Positions 38,099 to 47,290 of a DNA stretch of 64,000 nucleotides are shown piece by piece. Location of the stretch: the NCBI RefSeq assembly GCF_016735595.1, contig NZ_JAERRB010000003.1:113401-177400 (forward strand). The letters run 5' to 3'. The position numbers were made by a program, and so were the translations under genes. How positions within the stretch are numbered: the stretch's first letter is position 1; the number at the start of each line of letters is the position of its first letter. Under the pieces are notes generated by a model. The model was not told where the DNA came from. It saw only the letters and a program-made list of their open reading frames with translations, and ran no database searches. The stretch is from Chryseolinea lacunae. Lineage in GTDB: Bacteria; Bacteroidota; Bacteroidia; Cytophagales; Cyclobacteriaceae.

Positions 38099-39934
38099 TT
38101 ACTCCACCGTTACCGACTTCGCCAAATTTCTTGGCTGGTCCACGTTGCATCCGCGCATCACCGCAATGTGATAGGACAACAACTGCAACGGAATGACAGA
38201 CACCAACGGCATCAGCGCTTCGTGCACGGCAGGCACCTGCACCACAAACTCCGACATGGCCGGAATGAGTTTGTCGCCTTCGGTAACCACGGAGATGACG
38301 CGACCCTTGCGGGCTTTCACTTCCTGAATGTTCGAAACAACTTTTTCGTATGAGCTGTCGCGCGTGGCGATAAACACCACCGGCATTTCCTCGTCGATCA
38401 ACGCAATGGGGCCGTGCTTCATTTCTGCTGCGGGATAACCTTCGGCGTGGATGTATGAAATTTCTTTCAGCTTCAACGCGCCTTCCAGGGCCACGGGGAA
38501 ATTATAGCCACGACCGAGATAGATAAAGTTGCGCGCGTCTTTGAACGTTTCGGCGATCTTCTTGATCTCGTCGTTCAGGGTCAATGCTTTTTCAACTTTG
38601 GCCGGAATGGTTTCCATCTCCACCAGCAGTTCGTGCAGCTTCTGTTCGGTGATGGTGCCTTTGCGCTGTGCTACGCTGAGGGCGATCATGCTCAGCACGG
38701 TGAGTTGTGCTGTGAACGCCTTTGTGCTGGCCACACCGATTTCAGGACCGGCGTGCGTGTAGGCTCCGGCGTGCGTGGCGCGCGCGATAGACGAGCCCAC
38801 CACGTTGCACACACCAAAAATGATAGCGCCCTTCGACTTGGCCAGCTCGATGGCCGCCAGCGTATCGGCCGTTTCGCCCGACTGTGAAATGGCAATCACC
38901 ACATCGCCTTCGCGGATCACCGGGTTGCGATAGCGGAATTCGGATGCGTATTCTACTTCTACAGGCGTGCGGCAAAATTCTTCAAAGAAATATTCTGCCA
39001 CCAAACCGGCATGCCACGACGTGCCGCAAGCCACAATGAGGATGCGGTCGGCGTTTACCAGTTTGTTGATGTATTCGCGCAAGCCTCCCAGCACCAGGCG
39101 GCCATCGGCCGAGTTGAGGCGACCGCGCATACAGTCGCGGATGGAGCGGGGTTGCTCAAAAATTTCTTTCAACATGAAATGCTCGAAGCCGCCTTTTTCG
39201 ATGGCTTCCAGTTCCAGGTCAACGGTCTGGATATACGGCGTGAGCGGCATGTTGGCCGTGTTCTTCACACTCAGCTTTCCGTCTTTGATAACAGCAATTT
39301 CCTGGTCGTTCAGATACACCACTTCGTTGGTATACTCAATGATGGGTGTGGCATCGGACGCCATGAAAAATTCGTCTTTGCCGATGCCCAACACCAGCGG
39401 GCTGCCCTTGCGTGCCGCAATGAGCAACGAAGGATCCTCAATCGACATGATGACGATGGCATAGGCACCCACCACCTTGGTGAGGGCTAGCCGCACCGCT
39501 TCTTCGAGTGTGCAATGGTTGTGATCCTTGATGTCTTCAATGAAGTGAATGAGCACTTCGGTGTCGGTGTCGCTTTGAAACGTGTGGCCTTTGTTAACGA
39601 GGTCTTGTTTCAGGGCACCGTAGTTTTCGATGATGCCGTTGTGGATGATGGCAATTTTGCCACTGGCCGAATAGTGCGGGTGTGCGTTTCGGTCGTTGGG
39701 TTCGCCGTGGGTAGCCCAGCGTGTATGCCCCATCCCAATGTTACTCTTCAGGGGTTTGTCCACGAGATATTTCTCGAGGTCCGACACCTTGCCTTTTTTC
39801 TTGTATACCTGCAGGCCGTCGTTAAGCAACGCAATGCCCGCACTGTCGTAGCCCCGGTATTCAAGGCGCTTCAATCCTTTTATAACAATTTCATGAGCCT
39901 CGCGAGGCCCGATGTAGGCAACGATTCCACACAT
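38099..39934 (-). CDS. glmS: Glutamine-fructose-6-phosphate aminotransferase (isomerizing)
   Basis: GlmS makes glucosamine-6-phosphate from fructose-6-phosphate and glutamine, the first step to UDP-GlcNAc. The 611-residue protein has Cys2 as the glutaminase nucleophile (MCGIVAYIG, RLEYRGYDSAGI), then two SIS domains (ACGTSWHAG, SQSGETADT, LGRGYNFP) and the C-terminal NLAKSVTVE. Length is normal. No ribozyme-like structure was recognised in the short upstream gap of 6 bp to the DUF4270 gene, so regulation by a glmS ribozyme is not expected. Confidence 0.98.
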   Translation of the reverse strand: MCGIVAYIGPREAHEIVIKGLKRLEYRGYDSAGIALLNDGLQVYKKKGKVSDLEKYLVDKPLKSNIGMGHTRWATHGEPNDRNAHPHYSASGKIAIIHNGIIENYGALKQDLVNKGHTFQSDTDTEVLIHFIEDIKDHNHCTLEEAVRLALTKVVGAYAIVIMSIEDPSLLIAARKGSPLVLGIGKDEFFMASDATPIIEYTNEVVYLNDQEIAVIKDGKLSVKNTANMPLTPYIQTVDLELEAIEKGGFEHFMLKEIFEQPRSIRDCMRGRLNSADGRLVLGGLREYINKLVNADRILIVACGTSWHAGLVAEYFFEEFCRTPVEVEYASEFRYRNPVIREGDVVIAISQSGETADTLAAIELAKSKGAIIFGVCNVVGSSIARATHAGAYTHAGPEIGVASTKAFTAQLTVLSMIALSVAQRKGTITEQKLHELLVEMETIPAKVEKALTLNDEIKKIAETFKDARNFIYLGRGYNFPVALEGALKLKEISYIHAEGYPAAEMKHGPIALIDEEMPVVFIATRDSSYEKVVSNIQEVKARKGRVISVVTEGDKLIPAMSEFVVQVPAVHEALMPLVSVIPLQLLSYHIAVMRGCNVDQPRNLAKSVTVE

Positions 39935-39940
39935 AAGATT

Positions 39941-41413
39941 TTAGTTTGCGGCTGTTGTTGGTTTGGTATAAAACACTTTCAGTTTGATGCCGCTCTTCGG
40001 AAACACAGCACGGTTCACAGCTTTAGAGCTGGGCGCTGCGGGCGAGAGCGTGGGATACAGAGCGAAATACTTGAACGGTGTTTTCCGGGCATCCTTCACG
40101 GCCATCTGTTGGCAAAAAAGCGTTATGATGCCGTTGTAGGTCTTTGCCGTGCTGTTGTAGGGCAACACCGACGTGCGATCGCCGCTGGCATAAAACGCAC
40201 TGTCGTGATCCACCACAGGCACCGAGCTCGATCCGGAATAGTCGATGCGGGCAAAGCCGCGATACAGCGCAGCGTCGGCCACGTCTTGCGGGTTTGTTGT
40301 TGAATAATAGTTCAGGTGATTGTTGCTCAACAGCATGCGCAACGAGAGGGCTGGGGGCGGCGCAAGGTCGGACGTTTGCACGTTCTCCACGATCAATTCT
40401 GCCGAGTTTATGATGACGTTCGGCACGGTGTCGGCAAATTCATAGAACTTGCTGAGGTCGAGGCGTGTCATGAGGCCCGTGCCTTGCTGCACATAGCGGT
40501 TGCTGCCATCCTGCAAATATTCCGTCCAGTATTGGTTCACGTCGTTCACTTCGGAGCCGGAGCGATTTCCTTTTATCTGGTTGAAATTTTTGAGATACGA
40601 CAAGCTGCTGAACGAAAGCGAGAAGGTGAGGCTGTCTTTGTCGCCTTCGTGATACCACACCACAATGCGCGACTCGGGCGAGGTGGGGTTGAAGCCGATA
40701 ATTTTGTCGCCGGTTGCTTTCACCGCAATGCCTTTGAAAAGCTTTGTGAATTCGTCGTAGTGGATGTAGAGCGAATCAGCTTTATTGGCCGCGTCGCGGT
40801 AGCGCACCGCCACATCAAAAATCCGCTTGCCAAACTCGGCGTTGATTGGAATGGTTTGGTAGACTGCCGACGTGGGTGGCGTGGTGAGGTAGTTGTTGAA
40901 ATCAGTCACGTTCACACCAAACGATTTGGAGCCCAACAGCGTGGTGGCGGGAATGTCCGTCCGGTTAAAATAGGACGTCACCAGTGTGTCTTTCATTTCT
41001 TCGTCGAGTTCGTATACCGAAAAATTCTGTAGCGACTGCGTAGCAGATCCATAGGTATAGAAATCAAAACCGAGGCGAAGATGCACCGAGTCGAACTCTG
41101 CGGTGGGGCCGATCTTGTTTAGTGTGTTTGTGAAAAACTGTGCAAAGGTTGATGCGGTTACATCGCCAAACACATTGTCGTGGTAAGAGCCGACCATGAA
41201 ACGATTGGTTTCACCACCAAAATAAAAGTTGGACGTACGGATCGAGTCCAGCAGAATGACGCTGCTGGTGACTGGAATTTCTACGTACGCGACTTTATAC
41301 TTTGAATTTGGGTTTCGATATCCGAGACTGCTGATATCTTCTTTACACGAGAAAAAAAATAAGGCAACTGCCAATACTGCCAGTTGCCCTACACGGTTAG
41401 CCCATAAGTTCAT
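39941..41413 (-). CDS. DUF4270 lipoprotein
   Basis: The 490-residue protein has a signal peptide ending FFFSC (Cys23) and a long beta-rich body typical of DUF4270 (GETNRFMVGSYHDNVFGDVTA, FDSVHLRLGFDFYTYGSA). Family members are Bacteroidota surface lipoproteins of unknown role. The start overlaps the last 17 bp of the GT5 gene, and glmS follows 6 bp later, so the three form one operon. Confidence 0.9.
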   Translation of the reverse strand: MNLWANRVGQLAVLAVALFFFSCKEDISSLGYRNPNSKYKVAYVEIPVTSSVILLDSIRTSNFYFGGETNRFMVGSYHDNVFGDVTASTFAQFFTNTLNKIGPTAEFDSVHLRLGFDFYTYGSATQSLQNFSVYELDEEMKDTLVTSYFNRTDIPATTLLGSKSFGVNVTDFNNYLTTPPTSAVYQTIPINAEFGKRIFDVAVRYRDAANKADSLYIHYDEFTKLFKGIAVKATGDKIIGFNPTSPESRIVVWYHEGDKDSLTFSLSFSSLSYLKNFNQIKGNRSGSEVNDVNQYWTEYLQDGSNRYVQQGTGLMTRLDLSKFYEFADTVPNVIINSAELIVENVQTSDLAPPPALSLRMLLSNNHLNYYSTTNPQDVADAALYRGFARIDYSGSSSVPVVDHDSAFYASGDRTSVLPYNSTAKTYNGIITLFCQQMAVKDARKTPFKYFALYPTLSPAAPSSKAVNRAVFPKSGIKLKVFYTKPTTAAN

Positions 41414-42200
41414 TATAGAGATTATAATACGATTCGGTTGAGTTTTCGTCGTTGCCGAAGTTTTCGACTTTCTTTTCTTTGATTTTCTTGAAGAGGCCTT
41501 CCAGCTTCTTGTTTTCTCCCGCCACGATCACGGCATCCGAAAACTCAACGCCCAACTTGATGAATCCTTCGAAGTCGGCCGACTTGAGGTTGCCCAACAT
41601 GTTGTCTTCAATGTCCATCATTTTCACTTTGTCCATGATGTCTCCCTTAAACTTGTGGGAGAAGAAGTTATTGTAGATGGTGAAAACGGTTTTTGTGTTT
41701 TTGAACAACGGGTCGTTTTTGTAGGTGGTTTTGAGATACAACGGAATAAAGCTGGTAATCCAGTCGTTGCAATGCACCACGTCGGGAGCCCATCCTAATT
41801 TGCGCACGGTTTCGATAACGCCCTTGCAGAAGAAGATGGCGCGCTCGTCGTTGTCTTCATAGAAGTTGTCTTCTTTGTCGTGGAAAACCGATTTGCGATG
41901 GAAGTAATCCTCGTTATCGATGAAATAGACCTGCAGTTTTGCATTCGGAATTGATGCTACCTTAATAATCAAAGGCTTCTCCTCATCACCAACAGCTATG
42001 TTGATCCCCGACAATCTCACAACTTCATGTAACCGGTTCTTACGCTCATTGATAATCCCAAACCGAGGCACCAGTATCCTGATCTCCATTCCCCTTTCTT
42101 GCATAGCCTGTGGAAGTTTGCGCACAAAGTCCGCTACTTCGGAGGTTTGCAGAAACGGGTTGATCTCGCTGGCTACATAAAGAACTCGAAGTTTTGACAT
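41397..42200 (-). CDS. Glycogen/starch synthase-like glycosyltransferase, N-terminal GT5 domain only
   Basis: The 267-residue protein starts MSKLRVLYVASEINPFLQ, followed by VRKLPQAMQERGMEIRILVPRFG and VVHCNDWITSFIPLYLK, the N-terminal half of glycogen synthases. The C-terminal GT1-like half that carries the nucleotide-sugar pocket is absent, so it is not a full GlgA. Short versions occur next to panC in Bacteroidota. The frame opens at 42248, but the ATG at 42200 matches the family start. It heads an operon with the DUF4270 and glmS genes and is divergent from panC. Confidence 0.88.
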   Translation of the reverse strand: MSKLRVLYVASEINPFLQTSEVADFVRKLPQAMQERGMEIRILVPRFGIINERKNRLHEVVRLSGINIAVGDEEKPLIIKVASIPNAKLQVYFIDNEDYFHRKSVFHDKEDNFYEDNDERAIFFCKGVIETVRKLGWAPDVVHCNDWITSFIPLYLKTTYKNDPLFKNTKTVFTIYNNFFSHKFKGDIMDKVKMMDIEDNMLGNLKSADFEGFIKLGVEFSDAVIVAGENKKLEGLFKKIKEKKVENFGNDENSTESYYNLYNELMG

Positions 42201-42237
42201 ATTGATTGAATTTAAAGTAGAATGGAAAATTGAGCCA

Positions 42238-42245
42238 CAAAAGTA
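42238..42245 (-). promoter_or_regulatory. Candidate -7 box for the GT5-DUF4270-glmS operon
   Basis: The minus strand reads TACTTTTG with a TTG at 42268-42266 (20-nt gap). The divergent panC box is 43 nt away. Confidence 0.65.
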
Positions 42246-42288
42246 CAAAAAAATACCCCCTCGATCAACTTATTTTCAGTTTTCCCTA

Positions 42289-42296
42289 TATCTTTG
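42289..42296 (+). promoter_or_regulatory. Candidate -7 box for panC
   Basis: TATCTTTG matches TAnnTTTG and ends 24 nt before the ATG at 42321. Confidence 0.55.
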
Positions 42297-42320
42297 CGCC
42301 CCTTGCCAAAATGGCCTAAA

Positions 42321-43166
42321 ATGGAGATTTTCAAGCAGATAGCCCCATTCCAAGCATACCTTAAAGACGCCAAACTGGCCGGTAAAACCGTTGGATTGGT
42401 GCCTACCATGGGCGCCCTGCACAAGGGTCATATTTCCCTCGTAGAAACGTCTAAAGCGCATAATTCGCTTACGGTAGCCACCATTTATGTTAATCCAACC
42501 CAGTTCAACAACCCGGCCGATCTTCAGAAATATCCGAAGACTCTCGACAAGGACGTTGCATTGCTCGAAAAAGTTGGATGTGATGCCCTTTTTTGCCCAG
42601 ACAACGAAGAGATGTACGATCACCCGTCGATGCTTAAGTTCGATTTCGGCCAACTTGACAAAGTGATGGAAGGCGAATTTCGCCCCGGACATTTTAGTGG
42701 CGTGGCCTTGGTGGTGTCGAAACTTTTCAACATCGTTCAACCGCACCAGGCCTATTTCGGCCAAAAAGACTGGCAGCAGTTTGCCATTATCCGCGCGCTG
42801 GTAGACGAACTGAAATTTGATCTTGTATTGCATTCTGTGCCCACCATGCGCGAAGCCGACGGGTTGGCCATGTCGTCGCGCAACCTTCGCCTCAGCGAAT
42901 CGCAGCGGCAGCATGCCGATGTGCTCTTTAGAGCACTCACACAGGCCAAAGAAGCCCTTGTACAAGGCCAGGAGGTTCGCGTTGTGAAGAAGATGGTGGC
43001 CGACATGGTGAACAACGAACCCGAAATGAAACTGGAGTATTTTGAAGTGGCCGATCGCAAAAACTTAACGTCGTTGACCAACGTTAAAGATGCCAGCCCT
43101 GCCATTTTGTGCATCGCTGCGTTTGCCGGCGAAGTGCGACTCATCGACAACCTGTTTGTGGGCTAG
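42321..43166 (+). CDS. panC: Pantothenate synthetase
   Basis: PanC joins pantoate and beta-alanine, using ATP, to make pantothenate. The 281-residue protein has PTMGALHKGHISLV (HIGH-like), YVNPTQFN, GEFRPGHFSGVALVV and GQKDWQQ. The frame extends upstream to a TTG in the promoter box, but the ATG at 42321 (MEIFKQIAPF) is the family start. panD follows 64 bp later, giving both final steps of the beta-alanine branch. Confidence 0.97.
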   Translation: MEIFKQIAPFQAYLKDAKLAGKTVGLVPTMGALHKGHISLVETSKAHNSLTVATIYVNPTQFNNPADLQKYPKTLDKDVALLEKVGCDALFCPDNEEMYDHPSMLKFDFGQLDKVMEGEFRPGHFSGVALVVSKLFNIVQPHQAYFGQKDWQQFAIIRALVDELKFDLVLHSVPTMREADGLAMSSRNLRLSESQRQHADVLFRALTQAKEALVQGQEVRVVKKMVADMVNNEPEMKLEYFEVADRKNLTSLTNVKDASPAILCIAAFAGEVRLIDNLFVG

Positions 43167-43230
43167 ATGCGCAACGCAAACTTTTCTTCCATCATTATAG
43201 TTTTTCTGTTGAAACAAAACTTTTAAAACC

Positions 43231-43578
43231 TTGAGAATAGAAGTTTTAAAATCAAAAATTCATCGCGCCAAGATCACGCAGGCAGAATTGCACTATGTGG
43301 GCAGCATCACCATCGACGAAGATTTGATGGATGCCGCCAACATGATTGAAGGCGAAAAAGTGGCTGTGGTGAATGTGAACAACGGCGAACGCCTGGAAAC
43401 CTATGTCATCAAAGGTGAACGCGGGTCGGGCATGGTGTGTTTGAACGGCCCCGCTGCACGCAAAGCTCAGGTGGGAGACATTGTGATCATCATTTCATAT
43501 GCATCTATGAAATTCAAGAAGGCCAAGACGTTCAAACCCACCATCATTTTCCCAACTCCCGATAATAAACTACCTTGA
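43231..43578 (+). CDS. panD: Aspartate 1-decarboxylase
   Basis: PanD makes beta-alanine from aspartate. The 115-residue proenzyme has the self-cleavage site Gly24-Ser25 in HYVGSITID; cleavage turns Ser25 into the catalytic pyruvoyl group. The start is TTG at 43231: [20 protein letters not shown] aligns with the usual family N terminus and no in-frame ATG is near. It lies just after panC. Confidence 0.96.
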   Translation: MRIEVLKSKIHRAKITQAELHYVGSITIDEDLMDAANMIEGEKVAVVNVNNGERLETYVIKGERGSGMVCLNGPAARKAQVGDIVIIISYASMKFKKAKTFKPTIIFPTPDNKLP

Positions 43579-43601
43579 GCGGAAATTTTTAATGTAGTCC
43601 C

Positions 43602-44606
43602 GTGCCCTCAAGCCTCAAGAACGTCCTTCAGTACACCCTTATCCTGGCCCTAACGGCGCTGCTCATTTGGTTCTCGCTTCGCGGTCTCACCGCCGGCGAA
43701 GGCGAAAACAAATGGGATTACCTGAAACACACCTGGGACGCCGCACACAAAGGGTGGCTGCTGCTCATGGCCGCCATTGCCATGCTGAGCCACGTGGTGC
43801 GCGCCGAGCGCTGGCGCATGCTGCTCACGCCGTTGGGCCGAACACCAAAGCTGCGCGACAGTTTTTTATCGCTCATGGTGGGCTACCTCGTGAACCTGGC
43901 CATTCCCCGCGGCGGCGAAGTGTCGCGCTGCTATAATCTCTACAAGCTCGAAGCTATTCCGGTAGAAGAATCGTTTGGCACGGTGGTGCTGGAGCGCATC
44001 GTGGATGTGTTGTGTTTGCTCATCCTTATCGGCATCTCGTTCATCCTGGAATCTCAAAAACTTTTTGCATTCATCGAAACATTGCCCATCGGGCAGGGCG
44101 ATCATCAATCAAAACTCACGGCGCTACTCTATATAGGCATTCTTGCCGTGGTGTTGTGTGTGGTTGCTTTTTTTGTGATTCGAAGAAACAAGAAGGTGAA
44201 CGCCTGGGTGAAAAAAACATGGCACGGCTTCAAAGACGGCGTGTTGTCGGTGTTTAAGCTAAAGAACAAGTGGCTGTTCATTTTTCATTCGCTGCTCATC
44301 TGGTTTCTCTATTTCGCCATGAGCTATACGGTTGTCAAAGCATTTCCGGCTACCAACGAGCTGGGCTTTCATGCGGTGATGAGCCTGTTTGCCATTGGGT
44401 CCATTGCCATGGCGGCACCGTTGCCCGGCGGCACGGGGTCCTATCACGTGCTGGTTCCCCAGGGACTTGTTTTCCTTTACGCCATTCCGCAAAGCGAAGC
44501 CGTGGCGTTCACGTTCATCTTTCACGGCTGGCAAACGTTTATCATGATTGTGGCCGGCGCCATCTCGCTGGTGGCCACTTCGTGGCTGGTGAAAAAAAAA
44601 TCGTAG
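43602..44606 (+). CDS. Lysylphosphatidylglycerol synthase transmembrane-like (UPF0104) protein
   Basis: The 334-residue protein has about eight membrane helices with the motifs RAERWRMLL, GYLVNLAIPRGGEVSRCYNLYK and LERIVDVLCLL near the first half, and MAAPLPGGTGSYHVL near the end. This is the flippase-like domain found in MprF and related proteins; without a soluble synthase part it cannot add lysine itself. It starts with GTG 24 bp after panD and probably moves or protects a lipid. Confidence 0.87.
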   Translation: MPSSLKNVLQYTLILALTALLIWFSLRGLTAGEGENKWDYLKHTWDAAHKGWLLLMAAIAMLSHVVRAERWRMLLTPLGRTPKLRDSFLSLMVGYLVNLAIPRGGEVSRCYNLYKLEAIPVEESFGTVVLERIVDVLCLLILIGISFILESQKLFAFIETLPIGQGDHQSKLTALLYIGILAVVLCVVAFFVIRRNKKVNAWVKKTWHGFKDGVLSVFKLKNKWLFIFHSLLIWFLYFAMSYTVVKAFPATNELGFHAVMSLFAIGSIAMAAPLPGGTGSYHVLVPQGLVFLYAIPQSEAVAFTFIFHGWQTFIMIVAGAISLVATSWLVKKKS

Positions 44607-44774
44607 CCCCGCGTTAAACCTTTCCTCCTCAACTTCCTCTAAGCTGCATTATTCCGGAAACGGAAAAAGAAATCTCTACAGCAGATGCAGTGGAGCCTTC
44701 ACGTGAATTCCAGACTGGCCAGCTTGGGTTCTCTTTGTTCTATATCATAACCAAGAGTTTAACCTTTAAACAAC

Positions 44775-45620
44775 ATGAAAATGAATTTCTTAAAATCAGC
44801 CTATGGCGCCATGGTGATTGCCGGCCTGCTTGCCGTGTCGTGTAATCGCGATGAAGATGCCCGCACGGGCACCGACGCTGAAGAAGAACAAGCGGTAGAA
44901 TCGGTTTCGGTAGGCGAAGATGCCTCTGACGACGCGTTGGAAATTGCCTACCAGGGCGAAAATCAACTGACATCCACCGGCGGCCGTGTTAACACGATGT
45001 GTGCCACGGTGACCGACGACAAAGTGAACAAAATCATCACCATCGATTTTGGCGACGGTTGCACCGGCCCCTACGGCCGCGTTAGAAAAGGTAAAATCTT
45101 TATCGCGTATAGCTCCGAAGTTGGCGACAGCATTGCCAACCGCATCATCACCTTCGGAAACTATTTTGTGAACAACAAGGGCGTGACCGGAACCATTGAG
45201 CTGCGCGACATTTCAGTGAATGCCGAAAACCACGTGCAGTCCACCAAACGACTGAAAGACCTCACCGTCACGTTCCCCAGCGGCCAGAACATTGTGTTTA
45301 ACGGCGACAGAACGCGCGAGTGGATTTCGGGCTATGGCGACGATGACATGTCGAACAATATTTATCGCATCACGGGTTCGGTGAGCGGCGTGGCCACCAA
45401 CGGCCGCAGCTTCACACAGGAAATTGTGGAGCCCATCATTGCCGACTGGTCGTGTGCCGCACAAGGCAACTTCGCCCGGGTGTCGGGCGTGGTAGAGATG
45501 ACCAAACTGAATGGCTACAGCGTGCGCAAGCGTACCGTTGACTATGGCGACGGCACTTGCGACAACATCATTACGATAACAACCTTCCGCAGAACATTCA
45601 AAATTACGGTAGAAAACTAA
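44775..45620 (+). CDS. Conserved-type lipoprotein, function unknown
   Basis: The 281-residue product has a signal peptide ending AVSC (Cys23) and an acidic low-complexity region. A beta-rich domain follows, with CATVTDDKVNKIITIDFGDG and GRVRKGKIFIAYSSEVGD, and then ITFGNYFVNNKGVTGTIEL. A related block recurs in the second half (CAAQG ... VDYGDGTCDN), suggesting two similar modules. I recall proteins with these motifs as widespread uncharacterised Bacteroidota surface lipoproteins. A terminator follows (45645-45685). Confidence 0.8.
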   Translation: MKMNFLKSAYGAMVIAGLLAVSCNRDEDARTGTDAEEEQAVESVSVGEDASDDALEIAYQGENQLTSTGGRVNTMCATVTDDKVNKIITIDFGDGCTGPYGRVRKGKIFIAYSSEVGDSIANRIITFGNYFVNNKGVTGTIELRDISVNAENHVQSTKRLKDLTVTFPSGQNIVFNGDRTREWISGYGDDDMSNNIYRITGSVSGVATNGRSFTQEIVEPIIADWSCAAQGNFARVSGVVEMTKLNGYSVRKRTVDYGDGTCDNIITITTFRRTFKITVEN

Positions 45621-45644
45621 ACCAGTTGGCTCGGTTTCCAGGTC

Positions 45645-45685
45645 ATGGTTCGTGGAGCATCGCTTCACGGACCATTCTTTTTTTT
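45645..45685 (+). terminator. Terminator after the lipoprotein gene
   Basis: A long hairpin between ATGGTTCGTG and CACGGACCAT (with a T-G pair) around 45645-45675, then eight or more Ts. Confidence 0.85.
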
Positions 45686-45773
45686 GCCTACCCAAAGGGT
45701 GTGAAACCGAAAAACTTAATTCCGTTCGTCCTTTGTTGCTCGCGATTCGTACTTATTTTTACCGGCGGGCATC

Positions 45774-46631
45774 ATGGCACAAGAATCATCCCAAACAAGC
45801 ACCTTCATTGAATCGCTCCTCAAACTGACGCGGTTTGGCAACCTTGTGATCATCGGGTTTGCCCAGTATTTCACAGCGCGCTTTCTTATCGGACCCCACA
45901 CGTTCACCGACATTCGCCTTTTTATTCTTTCCGTGTCTACGGTGATGATCGCCGCGGCGGGCTACATCATCAACGACTACTACGATGTGAAGATCGACTA
46001 CATCAACAAGCCGGAACGCGTGGTCATTGGCAAACACATCACGCGGCGCTATGCCATTTTGTTTCACGTGGTGCTCTCGTCGCTCGGCATCGTGCTGGCC
46101 TTGCTGTTGTCGTGGCGACTGGTGGCCGTGAATGTGTTTTCGGTTTTCCTCTTGTGGTGGTATTCCAACAGTCTGAAACGACTTCCCTTCGTGGGCAACC
46201 TCACGGTGGCCATGCTCACGGGGCTTTCGATCTATGTGGTGGATCTGCTCTATGGCACGCACAGCGCGCTGGTGATCATCTACGCCCTGTTTGCTTTTTT
46301 CATGACGCTGGTGCGCGAAATCATCAAAGACATGGAAGACCTGAAGGGCGACAACACGTTTGGATGCAAAACCCTGCCCATTGTGTTGGGCATGCGCAAA
46401 ACCAAAATGATCATCTATGGCATTCTCGCGGTTTTCTCGGCCACGGTGCTGGTGCTGAACCAGCTCTATGCGGCCCTGCCCTTTCAATATTACACCGTGT
46501 TTCTGTTTCTGCCGCTGCTGTGGCTCTTCTATCGTTTGCTGCGGGCCGACATGAAAAAAGATTTTTCGTGGCTTAGTGCATTTTGCAAGATCATCATGCT
46601 GTTGGGCATCAGCAGCATGGCGTTTGTGTAG
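45774..46631 (+). CDS. UbiA-family prenyltransferase
   Basis: The 285-residue integral membrane enzyme has NDYYDVKIDYINKPERVVIG, the first Asp-rich motif with NDxxD, and REIIKDMEDLKGDNTFG, the second, plus about eight helices. It transfers a polyprenyl chain to an acceptor; Bacteroidota relatives are often annotated as geranylgeranylglycerol-phosphate geranylgeranyltransferases. Quinone-type or ether-lipid synthesis cannot be told apart here. It is followed by purN 71 bp later. Confidence 0.9.
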   Translation: MAQESSQTSTFIESLLKLTRFGNLVIIGFAQYFTARFLIGPHTFTDIRLFILSVSTVMIAAAGYIINDYYDVKIDYINKPERVVIGKHITRRYAILFHVVLSSLGIVLALLLSWRLVAVNVFSVFLLWWYSNSLKRLPFVGNLTVAMLTGLSIYVVDLLYGTHSALVIIYALFAFFMTLVREIIKDMEDLKGDNTFGCKTLPIVLGMRKTKMIIYGILAVFSATVLVLNQLYAALPFQYYTVFLFLPLLWLFYRLLRADMKKDFSWLSAFCKIIMLLGISSMAFV

Positions 46632-46702
46632 GCCTTGCATTTTTTGTTTCCAAATCTTCCGCGATCTTGCGGCCCCGAATGTTCGGGGCACTGACGTAAT
46701 CA

Positions 46703-47290
46703 ATGGGCATGTCCACAGAATTCAAAATCGCCATCTTCGCTTCCGGCAGCGGCACAAACGCCGAAGAGATCATGAATCATTTTCGCGAACACGCACGGGC
46801 CAGCGTGGTGTTGCTGCTCAGCAACAATGCCGAGGCCTTTGCCCTGAAGCGTGCCGAAAAATTTGGCGTGGCCACAAAAGTGTTCACCCGTCAGCTATAC
46901 AAAGAATCGGAAGTGGTGTTGGAATGGCTTCGCGAAAAGGAAGTGACACACGTGGTGCTTGCCGGCTTCTTGTGGCTTGTGCCGGCTTATCTGACTAACG
47001 CATTTCCCGACCACATCATCAACATACACCCATCGTTGTTACCCAAGTTTGGCGGCAAGGGCATGTATGGCATGAAGGTGCACGAAGCCGTGAAAACCGA
47101 AGGCGAGAAAACCACGGGCATCACCATCCACCTGGTGAACGAACATTACGACGAAGGCCGCATCATTTTTCAGGCATCCTGCGAGGTGTCGGCCAGCGAC
47201 TCACCCGAAACCATTGCGTCGAAAGTGCACGCGCTGGAATATGCGCACTTCCCGCAGGTGATTGACCGGTGGATTACCGGAAAGGCCTAA
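46703..47290 (+). CDS. purN: Phosphoribosylglycinamide formyltransferase
   Basis: PurN adds a formyl group from 10-formyl-tetrahydrofolate to GAR in purine synthesis. The 195-residue protein has IFASGSGTNAEEI, HPSLLPKFGGKGMYG with the catalytic-region His, and HLVNEHYDEGRI. An ATG two codons later (46709) is an equally good start. Its stop overlaps the convergent thioesterase stop by 4 bp. Confidence 0.95.
   Translation: MGMSTEFKIAIFASGSGTNAEEIMNHFREHARASVVLLLSNNAEAFALKRAEKFGVATKVFTRQLYKESEVVLEWLREKEVTHVVLAGFLWLVPAYLTNAFPDHIINIHPSLLPKFGGKGMYGMKVHEAVKTEGEKTTGITIHLVNEHYDEGRIIFQASCEVSASDSPETIASKVHALEYAHFPQVIDRWITGKA

Noticed and set aside
39935-39940. glmS ribozyme upstream of glmS
   Set aside because: The gap to the upstream gene is only 6 bp, too short for the ribozyme.
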